From: Azospirillum canadense
GTDB lineage: Bacteria > Pseudomonadota > Alphaproteobacteria > Azospirillales > Azospirillaceae
Length of the DNA: 64,000 nucleotides
NCBI RefSeq assembly: GCF_025961225.1
Contig: NZ_JAOQNG010000002.1
Coordinates: 372,001 to 436,000, forward strand
Reading direction: 5' to 3'
The notes under the pieces are model-generated. The model was not told the origin of the DNA and did no database searches. It saw nothing but the letters and a program-made list of their open reading frames with translations. Shown here piece by piece: positions 1 through 8,107 of this stretch (position 1 is its first letter; each line of letters begins with the position of its first letter). A program made the position numbers and the translations under genes.

Positions 1-447
1 GATGACGATGTGGGCCAGCGCTTCGCAGTTGGCGTCGCGGACGCTGCCCTCCTTGATGCCGGCGCCGATGATGGCGCACACCACGTCCACCGGGGTTTCC
101 TGCCCGTCCGGCACCAGCGGCAGGCCGTCGTGCTGCGACAGCAGCAGGAAGCGCGCCCGGTCGGGGGCCGCCTCGACCAGCCGGAAGGCCCATTCGATCA
201 CGCGCCGCAGCCGGTCCGGCGCCGGGCCGGTTCCCGCGGCCTCGCGCAGGGCTTGGGACAGGGCAGTGTATTCCGCCGCAAACAGGTCGGCGGCAAGATC
301 CTCCTTGCTCGCCCAATGGCGGTAGAGCGCGCCCTCGGACACTCCGGCCGCGCGGGCGATGTCCTTGATTGTCGTAGCCTTCACGCCCTTTTGCGCGAAC
401 AGTGCGAGTGCCGCGTCCCGAACTTTCTGCCGAACATCGATGGGCAT
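1..447 (-). CDS. TetR/AcrR family transcriptional regulator (partial)
   Basis: The minus-strand frame is open from ATG 447 to the window edge (149 codons, C-terminus missing). The N-terminus is a TetR_N helix-turn-helix of about 50 residues (MPIDVRQKVRDAALALF, then TIKDIARAAGVSEGALYRHW), followed by the start of the variable ligand-binding region. GGAGG lies 4 nt before the ATG and supports the start. A perfect inverted repeat 28 bp upstream is the likely operator, so autorepression is inferred. The divergent cupin gene could be a co-regulated target. The ligand is unknown. Confidence 0.9.
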   Translation of the reverse strand, partial: MPIDVRQKVRDAALALFAQKGVKATTIKDIARAAGVSEGALYRHWASKEDLAADLFAAEYTALSQALREAAGTGPAPDRLRRVIEWAFRLVEAAPDRARFLLLSQHDGLPLVPDGQETPVDVVCAIIGAGIKEGSVRDANCEALAHIVI

Positions 448-474
448 GATGCCTCCGTCCCCGCCGACTGGTCA

Positions 475-492
475 TGAGTGAATGTTCACTCA
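475..492. promoter_or_regulatory. TetR-type operator, TGAGTGAA-N2-TTCACTCA
   Basis: This is a perfect 8-bp inverted repeat with a 2-bp spacer. It lies 28 bp upstream of the TetR start codon and is typical in size and symmetry of TetR/AcrR operators. Its position suggests binding by the adjacent regulator (inference). Confidence 0.7.
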
Positions 493-532
493 CATCATGC
501 CGCAGACAATTGCGCGGTGCAAGATGCCGTTT

Positions 533-657
533 CATACGGCCGGCGCATGAACAGTTCCATGATCGGCCGGCCGTATGCCCCTTTCGCACATGGCTGCGCC
601 ATGTGCTGTCGGGTTTGAACCGAAGGTGTTTGATGGAAGCCATCAAACACCTTCGGT
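533..657. repeat. three consecutive perfect hairpins in the tetR-cupin spacer
   Basis: The 448-771 gap holds no gene. Besides the TetR operator it contains three perfect inverted repeats: arms 533-544/566-577 (12 bp, 21-nt loop), 586-594/598-606 (9 bp, 3-nt loop) and 619-636/640-657 (18 bp, 3-nt loop). No U-tract follows the last one. They lie between divergent genes, so simple termination is unlikely. A leader structure for the cupin mRNA or a REP-like dispersed palindrome is possible. Confidence 0.75.
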
Positions 658-771
658 ATCGGCCATTCACCGTTTGCGCTGGCAGGAATTGACGGGGCGT
701 TGTCATTGTGCCAGTGGACCGCGCGCCGCAAGGTCGCCGCCGCTCCCTTGACGCCACACGGATCAACAGTG

Positions 772-1083
772 ATGAAGATCGTGCAATCGCGGTCCTTCCG
801 CCCCGCCACCGCTTGGGCGGCGCTCGACATCGCGGAGATCGACGGCGCCACCGTGCGCCTGCATTGGACCGACAAACCGTACCGCTGGCACGTCAACGCC
901 GGCGACGAGGTATTCGCCGTGCTGGGCGGTGCGGTGGATATGCATTTCCGCATTGATGGCCGGGAGGAGGTTGCGCGCCTTGGCCCCGGCGATCTCTTCC
1001 ACGCCGGGGCTGGGGATGAGCATGTCGCCCACCCCGTCGGCGAGGCGCGCATCCTGGTCATCGAGCGCAAGGGCAGCGTGTAG
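772..1083 (+). CDS. small cupin-domain protein
   Basis: A 103-residue single-domain cupin. The first cupin motif is seen as WHVNAGDEVFAVLGG (about residues 40-55) and the second as LGPGDLFHAGAGDEHVAHP (about 70-88), with the acids and histidines that normally bind a metal. There is no signal peptide, so it is cytoplasmic. ATG 772 is chosen because it begins the conserved strand (MKIVQSRSF); upstream in-frame codons encode unrelated arginine-rich sequence. The Shine-Dalgarno is weak. It is divergent from the TetR gene and convergent with the chemoreceptor gene. The substrate is unknown; small cupins of this type act as isomerases, oxygenases or sugar binders. Confidence 0.85.
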   Translation: MKIVQSRSFRPATAWAALDIAEIDGATVRLHWTDKPYRWHVNAGDEVFAVLGGAVDMHFRIDGREEVARLGPGDLFHAGAGDEHVAHPVGEARILVIERKGSV

Positions 1084-1112
1084 CCGCCCCTGCTCTCCTC
1101 ACATCCTGGGCC

Positions 1113-3110
1113 TCAGGCCGCGATCGCCGTCAGCCCACGAGTCATCTGGGCGAAGGCGTCGCGGAAGCGCGCGAGCGACGCGTCCGCCTCGGCAAAGCGG
1201 ACGTGCACCGTCTCCTTGTCCTTGGCGCGGACCTCGAAGCTGAGCGACAGGCTGAAGCGGTCGATCCGCACCGTCCCGTGGTCGCCGATGGACAGGCCGG
1301 ACACGCCGGTCAGCATGGCGCCGCCGCAGGACAGGTCGCGGATGCTGCAGGTCTGGTCGACCCCACGCACCACGACGGTGCAGGGCTCGTTGACGCGGTA
1401 GCGCGGGTTGCGGCGGCGGTCGGCGTCGGCGGTGGAGGTGCGGACGACGCGCACCAGCACGCGGCGCAGCTCGTCGATGCTGGTCGCCACCTCGTCGGAC
1501 CCGGACCGCACGCCGGTGGCCTGGGCCCCGGTCTGGTCGGCGTCGCGCGACACGTCGGCGATGCGGGCCGACACCTCCTGCGCGGCGCTGGACGTCTCGA
1601 CGACGTTCCGGCTGATTTCCTGCGTGGCGGCGGCCTGCTCCTCCATCGCGGCGGCGATGGCGCTGGAGATCTGGTCGATCTCGCCGATGGTCTCGCCGAT
1701 CTCCGCCACGGCCGACACGGCGGTGCCGGTCACGCCCTGGATCTCCGCGATCTGCCGGGTGATCTCCTCGGTCGAGCGCGCGGTCTGGTTGGCGAGGTTC
1801 TTGACCTCCTGCGCCACGACCGCGAAGCCCTTGCCGGCCTCGCCGGCGCGGGCGGCCTCGATGGTGGCGTTGAGCGCCAGCAGGTTGGTCTGGCTGGCGA
1901 TGTCGGTGATCAGCTTGACCACCTCGTCGATTCGGCCGACCGCTTCCGACAGGGACTGGATGGTGCCCTGCGTGCGCTGCCCGTTCTCCACGGCCTTCCG
2001 GGTTACGGCGCTGGAATGGGCGATCTGGCTGGAGATCTCGCGGATGGAGGCCGCCAGTTCCTCCGTGGCGGCTGCCACGGTCTGGGCGTTGGCCAGAGCC
2101 TGCTCCGCCGCCGCCGCGACGCTCTGCGCGTTGACGCTGACCCGCTCGGCGGAGCCGGCCATCGCGTCGGCGTCCTGGGCCATGGAGCCGGTGCGCAGGG
2201 CCACCTGCTCCACCGCCCGCCCAGCCTCGCGCTCCACCGTCTCCGCCATGGACTGGAGGGCGGCGATACGCTCCTCCTCCGCCTGGCGCTGACGTTCGGC
2301 GCGTTCCTGCAGGGCGTAGTTCAGCTTCGCCTTCACCGCGCGCAGCTGCGATCGGATGCGCGCGAATTCCGCGACGCCGGAGCCGGGGATGTTGGCCATA
2401 AGGTCGCCGCGGGCGATGGCGTCGAGATGCTGCTCCACAAGACCCAGCGGCCGGCGTACGGTGCCCAGCACGCCCAGCGTTCCGAACAGCGCCAGCAGGA
2501 AGGCCACGACCAGCAAACCGGCGACGACGGCCGGCGGATCGTTGTCCGTCAGCGTCATCCAGCCGAGGACCAGGGTGATCAGCACCAGCCCGAGGTTCAT
2601 TGCGACCATGCGGCCGGCGATGCTGGACACCAGGCCGCCGATCCAGGCGCCGAATCCACGATGGACGATCTGGCCATCCAGCAGCCCGTATTCCTTGCCG
2701 CCCCCGGCGCGGATCGCGGCGTAGACGCGCTCCGCCTCCGCCACCGCCTCGCGCGAGGGCTTGGAACGGATCGAGATGAACTCGGTGACCTGCCCATTCT
2801 CGGTCAGGGGCGTGACGTTGGCCTTCACCCAATAATGGTCGCCGGTCTTGGCGCGATTCTTGACCAAGCCCTCCCACGGACGCCCGGCCTTGATGGTTTC
2901 CCACAGGTTCGCGAAGGCGACCGGCGGCATGTCCGGATGCCGCACAAGATTATGAGGCGCCCCGAGCAATTCCGTTTCGGAGAAGCCGCTGATGTCGACG
3001 AATGCCTTGTTGACGAAGGTGATTTTGCCGCGCGTGTCGGTGCGTGACACCAGCAGCACGCCGTCGGCCATTTCAATTTCACGGTTGGTAACGGGTCCGT
3101 TATCGCGCAT
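1113..3110 (-). CDS. Aer-like PAS methyl-accepting chemotaxis protein with C-terminal PilZ domain
   Basis: A 665-residue energy-taxis type receptor. An N-terminal PAS domain (about 15-120) carries Aer-family signatures such as [20 protein letters not shown] and [15 protein letters not shown], which in E. coli Aer bind FAD. A hydrophobic hairpin (about 175-215), a HAMP-like segment and a long coiled coil follow. The signalling tip contains [20 protein letters not shown] (CheA/CheW contact). The last ~100 residues begin [16 protein letters not shown] and form a PilZ domain (RxxxR then DLSCGGAML), a cyclic-di-GMP binding fold. There is no periplasmic domain, so sensing is cytoplasmic. ATG 3110 is chosen because it matches the Aer N-terminus ([14 protein letters not shown]); a GTG at 3146 would add 12 atypical residues. 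The 155-bp AT-rich gap upstream holds its promoter. Confidence 0.93.
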   Translation of the reverse strand: MRDNGPVTNREIEMADGVLLVSRTDTRGKITFVNKAFVDISGFSETELLGAPHNLVRHPDMPPVAFANLWETIKAGRPWEGLVKNRAKTGDHYWVKANVTPLTENGQVTEFISIRSKPSREAVAEAERVYAAIRAGGGKEYGLLDGQIVHRGFGAWIGGLVSSIAGRMVAMNLGLVLITLVLGWMTLTDNDPPAVVAGLLVVAFLLALFGTLGVLGTVRRPLGLVEQHLDAIARGDLMANIPGSGVAEFARIRSQLRAVKAKLNYALQERAERQRQAEEERIAALQSMAETVEREAGRAVEQVALRTGSMAQDADAMAGSAERVSVNAQSVAAAAEQALANAQTVAAATEELAASIREISSQIAHSSAVTRKAVENGQRTQGTIQSLSEAVGRIDEVVKLITDIASQTNLLALNATIEAARAGEAGKGFAVVAQEVKNLANQTARSTEEITRQIAEIQGVTGTAVSAVAEIGETIGEIDQISSAIAAAMEEQAAATQEISRNVVETSSAAQEVSARIADVSRDADQTGAQATGVRSGSDEVATSIDELRRVLVRVVRTSTADADRRRNPRYRVNEPCTVVVRGVDQTCSIRDLSCGGAMLTGVSGLSIGDHGTVRIDRFSLSLSFEVRAKDKETVHVRFAEADASLARFRDAFAQMTRGLTAIAA

Positions 3111-3265
3111 GCCCCAGCAACCTCTCAACGGTGAGGAGTCAGCCACATATACCTAATGCATATTTCTACAGTGATAATCCGCGAAACGCACGCCATTATT
3201 ATCGTGATGCTTGCGTCTCTAAACCAATTTCGATTTTTGACACACCGGGCGAATGCCGGTGCCAC

Positions 3266-5029
3266 TCAGTTTGACGCGGGGTAGATGCAGAGAAGCCGCT
3301 GTTGCTTCTGCTGGTAGCCGACCAGCCCGCGCAGGGACAGGGGGCGGGTGCCAATGGCGCGATTGGCCGCCGCGATGTCGAACATCAGGGATTGCTGGTG
3401 GAACAGGTCGGCGTAGACCTGGCCCAGCCCCATGTCCGGGTCCCAGACGTGGATGGCTTCCGCCCCGGCCCCGTTGACCTCGATGATGCGGAAATCCTCG
3501 CCGCGGGCCAGCCGGTCGGCGGAGGCGAAGCGCAGGTCGAAGCGGCCGAAATGAAACCCCGGCATGGCGTCAGCGATCGCGTCGAATTGCCGGATCAGGG
3601 CGGGGGTGATCAGGCTGCAGCCATCCTTGTAGAGGCCCCCGACCCGGCTGCTGCCGACCAGGGCAAGGCGCACCACCTGCCCGGCCGCGGGCACCTCGTC
3701 CAGCCGCCCGCGCAAGGCGGCGCGGTGCAGGTCGCCCTTCCACGATGCCCGCGCGTCGCGGGCGATCAACTGCTCCAGAGTGGACAGTCCGTCGCCGACC
3801 ACATGCGGGAAATAGCGCAGCGTCAGAGAGAAGATGGTCCCCTGCGTCTGCCCTGGGTAACGGGCGTAGAACACGCCGGCCTCCCCGGCGAAGGGAACGA
3901 AGGCCTGCAGGATGAAGGCGCAGCCCTGGGGCATCTCCGCCAGATAGGCCTGGAGTTCCGTCGCATCCTGGACCAGCCGCACGCCGAACCCGCGCCACCC
4001 GATGTCGGGCTTGGCGACCAGCGGAAAGGTCAGCCCTGCGTCGGCCGCCAAGGTTTCCAGCCGCTCGACCGACCAGGATCCATCGTTCACGGCCGCCCGG
4101 CAGTCGGCGACCCAGTGGTGGGCCGCCGGGCCGATCAGGTCCATGCACCGGATCTTGGATTCGCCCAGCAGGCCGCCGGCCTCGATGGACGGGTTCGCGG
4201 CGGTCGGCAGGGTCAGGCTGCGGTGCCGCAGGCCGAGTGCCAGCCATTGCAGGGCCAGCGGGATGTAGAAGAGCAGCGGCGGGATGCGTTCCGCCAAGCC
4301 GATGGGCCGGTATCCCGCCGGCACCAGCGGCATGCCCGGCAGCTGCACCGCCTGCGTGGGCGCCGGCGCCTCGCCCGCCACCGAATCGACCAGCTTCGCC
4401 GGCGCTCCGAACAGGCTCGCTCCCTTGGCCATCAGCGCGCGGCCGTTTCGCGTGCGCGCGCCGATCAGCAGGACCGCCAGCCCCAGTCCGGCCATCGACA
4501 CGTCGCCCGAGGTCAAGCCGATGGAGGAGGTCAGCAGCGCCAGCAGGATCCCGACATGCAGGACGGCGGTAGCCAGCGTCGTCAGCAGAAAGCGGTCGAA
4601 CCGCACCCGGATCACGCCGCAGGCGAAATACATGGGGAACAGGACGCCGGGCACGAGCCTGGCCGTGACCAGGGTGGCGAGGAGGTTGCTCTCCAACGCC
4701 GAGCGGCATTTGGCGAAGACCGGGCGCTCGGTGTAGCGCCGGAGCCGCCCGACCCGCGTCGACAGCAGCCCGAGCGAATAGATCAGGCAGTCGCCGCCGA
4801 TGATGCCCGCCAACAGGGCCATGGCGGTGAGGCTGAAATCCATGGTTCCGGCGCTGACCAGCCCCGCCCCCGCGGCGATCGCCACGTCTTCGTGAAGAAT
4901 GGTCAGGGCCGCCAGCGCGATGGGAAACGCGAGAGGCATCTCGTTGATCAGGGCGAACACTTCGGCAAGCACCAGGCGCGTTTCCGATAACAATCGATCC
5001 GACCACTTTGTGTCACACCGCCCTCGCAT
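3266..5029 (-). CDS. DedA-like membrane domain fused to ATP-grasp ligase domain
   Basis: A 587-residue two-part protein. Residues ~25-200 are a DedA/VTT membrane domain (GIIGGDCLIYSLG, TARLVPGVLFPMYFACG), a family linked to lipid-carrier flipping. A linker with a hydrophobic stretch (LLFYIPLALQWLALGLRHR) leads into an ATP-grasp-like domain (about 300-565): FPLVAKPDIGWRGFGVRLV (ATP-binding strand), CAFILQAFVPFAGEAGVFY, and FGRFDLRF with IIEVNGAGAEA (metal-binding Asp/Glu/Asn). The second half resembles proteins loosely annotated as D-Ala-D-Ala ligase-like, but its substrate is unknown. Fusion suggests a ligase whose product or acceptor is membrane-bound (inference). The start is uncertain because the ribosome-binding site is weak. 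Confidence 0.82.
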   Translation of the reverse strand: MRGRCDTKWSDRLLSETRLVLAEVFALINEMPLAFPIALAALTILHEDVAIAAGAGLVSAGTMDFSLTAMALLAGIIGGDCLIYSLGLLSTRVGRLRRYTERPVFAKCRSALESNLLATLVTARLVPGVLFPMYFACGVIRVRFDRFLLTTLATAVLHVGILLALLTSSIGLTSGDVSMAGLGLAVLLIGARTRNGRALMAKGASLFGAPAKLVDSVAGEAPAPTQAVQLPGMPLVPAGYRPIGLAERIPPLLFYIPLALQWLALGLRHRSLTLPTAANPSIEAGGLLGESKIRCMDLIGPAAHHWVADCRAAVNDGSWSVERLETLAADAGLTFPLVAKPDIGWRGFGVRLVQDATELQAYLAEMPQGCAFILQAFVPFAGEAGVFYARYPGQTQGTIFSLTLRYFPHVVGDGLSTLEQLIARDARASWKGDLHRAALRGRLDEVPAAGQVVRLALVGSSRVGGLYKDGCSLITPALIRQFDAIADAMPGFHFGRFDLRFASADRLARGEDFRIIEVNGAGAEAIHVWDPDMGLGQVYADLFHQQSLMFDIAAANRAIGTRPLSLRGLVGYQQKQQRLLCIYPASN

Positions 5030-5117
5030 TCAAAGCACAAAGAGTCCCCACTTTTCAAATATCGCTGCACTTGTCACGGGCGCCGACGCCCAAAGGTTGG
5101 GGAGGAACCGGCGGAGT

Positions 5118-5303
5118 TCACCCTCCGGTGAAATCGACGCCGAGCAGGAGCGTTCCCGCGACGCTCGCCAAAGCCATCAGGCCGAGGACGGCCACAACCG
5201 TCAGGATCACGCGGTTCGTGGCCCGGATGGACCGGCACCGCGCGCAGAACCGGTGCGGTTCCGCGGTCGCTTCGTCGCAACGTTCGCAAAGATGCAGGCT
5301 CAC
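5118..5303 (-). CDS. 61-residue zinc-ribbon membrane protein
   Basis: The N-terminus has two Cys pairs, CERC and CARC, spaced as in a zinc ribbon (about residues 6-23). A single transmembrane helix (VILTVVAVLGLMALASVAGT) follows, and then a five-residue tail. The start is GTG 5303 with AAGG about 9 nt upstream. The Cys-rich head would be cytoplasmic. It lies upstream of the DedA/ATP-grasp gene on the same strand, 88 bp apart. The family is not recognised. It is short, but the paired CxxC motifs plus a clean membrane helix argue against a chance frame. Confidence 0.55.
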   Translation of the reverse strand: MSLHLCERCDEATAEPHRFCARCRSIRATNRVILTVVAVLGLMALASVAGTLLLGVDFTGG

Positions 5304-5413
5304 GCGCCAACCTTAGTGTGTGGAAAGATTCGCTCAGCGCCACCAAAGATTACACCGGACGAATTCTTGCCCAGCGACGGAAATCTTCTAGCGCGACGAG
5401 AAGAAATCAGATC

Positions 5414-5429
5414 ATTAAATTAATTTAAT
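5414..5429. promoter_or_regulatory. 16-bp perfect AT palindrome
   Basis: ATTAAATTAATTTAAT is self-complementary over 16 bp. It lies between the divergent zinc-ribbon gene (start 5303) and the glycosyltransferase gene (start 5502), in a stretch far richer in AT than its surroundings. It may be a regulator-binding site or UP-element-like sequence; no cognate regulator is adjacent. Confidence 0.4.
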
Positions 5430-5501
5430 TGCAGGATCGAAAGGATTTATCATAAGCCTTGGGGCGAATCGGACGGGTCGCATCGCACGGCACTCCCCCA
5501 C

Positions 5502-6737
5502 ATGAATTTCGTCTCGCAAGCGTCCGGAGGGGCATCCCTTCGGAACGCCGTCGCGCGCTGGTCGACGCGGCACCGGCTTTTCGCCCGCTGGCCTCTCGCT
5601 CATTGGCCTTTCGCCTTTTGGGGGCTGTTCACGCTGGTGATGGGCGCCGTCGCGGTGCTGAAGCCCGGCCGGCCGATCACCCACATTTACCGGGACGCCA
5701 CGCGCGACTGGTGGGCGGGCGTGCCCGTCTACACCGACGGCATTCACGGCTTCCTCTATTTCCCCTCCAGCGCGGTGCTGAACGGCCCACTGGCGGCGCT
5801 GCCGCTGGGGATCTGCGACCAGGTGTGGCGCTTGGCGCTGGTGCTCGTCTTCTCCACTGCGGTGTTCCGCGCCGCGTCCGTGCTGCGGCCGGATGCGGGT
5901 GCACGGACCGCGTCGTGGGTGCTGGCGCTCGCCATTCCCACAGCCTCCATCAACGTGCTGCGCGGGCAGTGGGAGCTGATGATGCTGGCGGTGGTGATGC
6001 ACGCCGCCGTGGACATCGCGCGCGAGCGCAACCGGCGCGGCGGGGCCTTGCTCGCGCTCGCCGTCGCGCTGAAGCCGCTGGCCCTGGTGCCGGCCCTCCT
6101 GTTCGGCGCCCTGAGGCCGGAGGCGCGCCTTCCGCTGCTTCTCGGCATCGCCGCGGCCTTCGTGGTGCCCTTCCTGCACCCCGATCCCGCCTATGTCGCC
6201 GGGCAGTATGTTGCGATGATCGCGAAGTTGACCACGGCGGCGGCACCCGACAGTGGACGCTGGTTCGACCTGTCCCGGCTTCTGACGGAAATCGGCCTGC
6301 ATCCCGACTACGCGCTCATGACCCGGTTGCGCGTCGCGGCGGCGGTGCTGACGCTGGTTGCCGCCTGGGCGGCGTCGCGGCGGCTCGACCGTCCGACGGC
6401 GTCGCTGGTCACGCTGATGCTGGCGGTGTTCTACCTGGTCCTGTTCAACCCGCGGACCGAGGAGGGATCCTACCTCAACGTTGCCGCCCTGGTAGCGCTG
6501 ACCGCCTTTGCGGAGATCCGGCAGCGGCCCGGGAGCCTCGTGCCGGCGCTGCTTCTGCTGGCCGTGTTCGGGCTCGGCGCGCATTTCTACGGCGACTGGG
6601 TTTACCGCCCGACCCAGATGTGGCTGAAGCAGACGGTCACCCTGCTGCTCTACGGCTACCCGGCGCTGGCCATCGCCACGCGCCGGAGCCTGTTCGACGC
6701 CGGCGCTCAGCCGGTCGCCAGCGGGGAGCGACGGTAG
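5502..6737 (+). CDS. GT87-like (DUF2029) membrane glycosyltransferase
   Basis: A 411-residue polytopic membrane protein with about 10 hydrophobic segments. Early residues show the GT-C pattern of an acidic pair in the first extracytoplasmic loop (HIYRDATRDWWAGVPVY, then GFLYFPSSAVLNGPLAALP). NVLRGQWELMMLA and LKPLALVPALLFGALR are typical of the DUF2029/GT87 family, whose characterised members transfer mannose from polyprenyl-phosphate donors outside the membrane. Which sugar is used here cannot be told. Its 3' end overlaps the convergent MFS gene by 31 bp. The Shine-Dalgarno is weak; ATG 5502 is the first Met before the first membrane segment. Confidence 0.8.
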   Translation: MNFVSQASGGASLRNAVARWSTRHRLFARWPLAHWPFAFWGLFTLVMGAVAVLKPGRPITHIYRDATRDWWAGVPVYTDGIHGFLYFPSSAVLNGPLAALPLGICDQVWRLALVLVFSTAVFRAASVLRPDAGARTASWVLALAIPTASINVLRGQWELMMLAVVMHAAVDIARERNRRGGALLALAVALKPLALVPALLFGALRPEARLPLLLGIAAAFVVPFLHPDPAYVAGQYVAMIAKLTTAAAPDSGRWFDLSRLLTEIGLHPDYALMTRLRVAAAVLTLVAAWAASRRLDRPTASLVTLMLAVFYLVLFNPRTEEGSYLNVAALVALTAFAEIRQRPGSLVPALLLLAVFGLGAHFYGDWVYRPTQMWLKQTVTLLLYGYPALAIATRRSLFDAGAQPVASGERR

Positions 6738-8071
6738 CGCAAACTGCTCGCCACGCAACCGGCCACCGACAGGGCGCAGGCCAGGGTCAGCGCGATGCCC
6801 GTGCCGTGAACGGCGTGGGCGGTGAACAGCAGGCCGACGAAGGCCGCACCCAGCGTCTGGCCGAGCAGCCGGGCGGTGGACTGGATGCCGCTGGCGCCGC
6901 CGCTGCGCTCCTTCGGGGCGCTGGTGATCAGCACCTTGTTGTTGGGCGACTGGAACAGGCCGAAGCCCAGGCCGCACACGGCCATGCGCCAGACGATGTC
7001 GGCCGTTGCCGGATCCGCCGGCAGCAGGGCGAGCGACCCCAGCCCGACCGCCAGGATCGCCAGCCCAAGCCCGCCCAGCAGGCCGGGGTCGTAGCGGTCG
7101 GCCAGCCGCCCGGACAGCGGCGCCATCAGGGCGGTGCCCAGCGGCCAAGGCGTCATCAGCAGGCCCGTCTCGACCGCCGACCGGCCGATCACGTCCTGCA
7201 AATAGAAGGGCAGCGCCACAAAGGCCATGGTGTGCGCGGCGAAGGATCCGACGGACGTTGCGACCGACAGGGCGAAGACCGGTAGGCGCAGCAGGTCGAC
7301 CGGCAGAAGCGGCGCCGCCTGGGCCAGCTGCCGGCGCACCAGGACGACGCCCAGCGCCAGGGCTCCCGCCAGTTCCACCGCGGTCAGCGCCGCGGCCTGG
7401 CTGCCGTCCAGCCCCTTGATCCCGCAGATCAGCGCGCCGAAGACCATGGCGTTCAGCAGGGCGCTGACGCTGTCGAAGCGGTGGTTCGAGCGCGGCGCGT
7501 GCGGCAAGGAGCGCGACGCGATGACCAGCGCGACCGCGCCGAGCGGCACGTTGATCGCGAACAGCCACTGCCAGGAGGCGACCGACAGCATGATGCCGGC
7601 GATGGTCGGCCCGGCGGCCGAGGCCACGGCGACGATCAGCGCGTTGTTGCCGACCCCGCGGCCAAGTTCCCGGTGCGGGTAGATGAAGCGGACCAGCGCG
7701 ATGTTCACGCTCATGATTCCGGCGGCGCCGAAACCCTGCACGACGCGCGCGATGGTCAGCGCCAGCAGGCTGTCCGACATGGCGCAGGCAGCCGACGCCA
7801 CGGTGAAGACCAGCAGGCCCCACCAATAGACGCGCCGGTAACCAACGATGTCGCCCAACGAGGACAGCGGGAACAGCGACACCGTCACCGCCAACTGGTA
7901 GGCGTTCACCACCCAGATCGACCCGGCGGCGGTGGTGCCTAGGTCCTTGGCGATGGTCGGCAACGCCACGTTGGCGATGGCCCCGTCCAGGACGGCCATA
8001 ACCAAGGCGATGCCCATGGTCAAAATGGCCCACTGCCGTTGCGGCGTGGGCAACCCGTCAGCTGCCAACAT
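6707..8071 (-). CDS. DHA2-type MFS drug/proton antiporter
   Basis: A 454-residue, multi-TM major facilitator. DHA2 signatures are visible: motif D1 near ALVMAVLDGAIANVALPTI (TM1), SLGDIVGYRRVYWWG (motif A, loop 2-3) and the TM5 motif C region VASAAGPTIAGIML. It is the last gene of a four-gene operon (marR-emrA-emrB-this gene), 36 bp after emrB. The adaptor protein serves EmrB, so this second pump probably acts alone across the inner membrane. The substrate is unknown; efflux of toxic organics is inferred from family and context. Confidence 0.88.
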   Translation of the reverse strand: MLAADGLPTPQRQWAILTMGIALVMAVLDGAIANVALPTIAKDLGTTAAGSIWVVNAYQLAVTVSLFPLSSLGDIVGYRRVYWWGLLVFTVASAACAMSDSLLALTIARVVQGFGAAGIMSVNIALVRFIYPHRELGRGVGNNALIVAVASAAGPTIAGIMLSVASWQWLFAINVPLGAVALVIASRSLPHAPRSNHRFDSVSALLNAMVFGALICGIKGLDGSQAAALTAVELAGALALGVVLVRRQLAQAAPLLPVDLLRLPVFALSVATSVGSFAAHTMAFVALPFYLQDVIGRSAVETGLLMTPWPLGTALMAPLSGRLADRYDPGLLGGLGLAILAVGLGSLALLPADPATADIVWRMAVCGLGFGLFQSPNNKVLITSAPKERSGGASGIQSTARLLGQTLGAAFVGLLFTAHAVHGTGIALTLACALSVAGCVASSLRYRRSPLATG

Positions 8072-8107
8072 TCTAACCCTGCGATTTCTTGTGTTTTGAG
8101 CGTCTTG

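Noticed and set aside
619..657. Intrinsic terminator for the cupin or tetR gene
   Set aside because: The hairpin lies upstream of both divergent starts and has no U-tract.
5415..8033. An 872-codon minus-strand frame covering the GT87 and MFS genes
   Set aside because: Composition is Arg/Gly/Gln-rich and without motifs; the overlapping frames encode recognisable membrane proteins.
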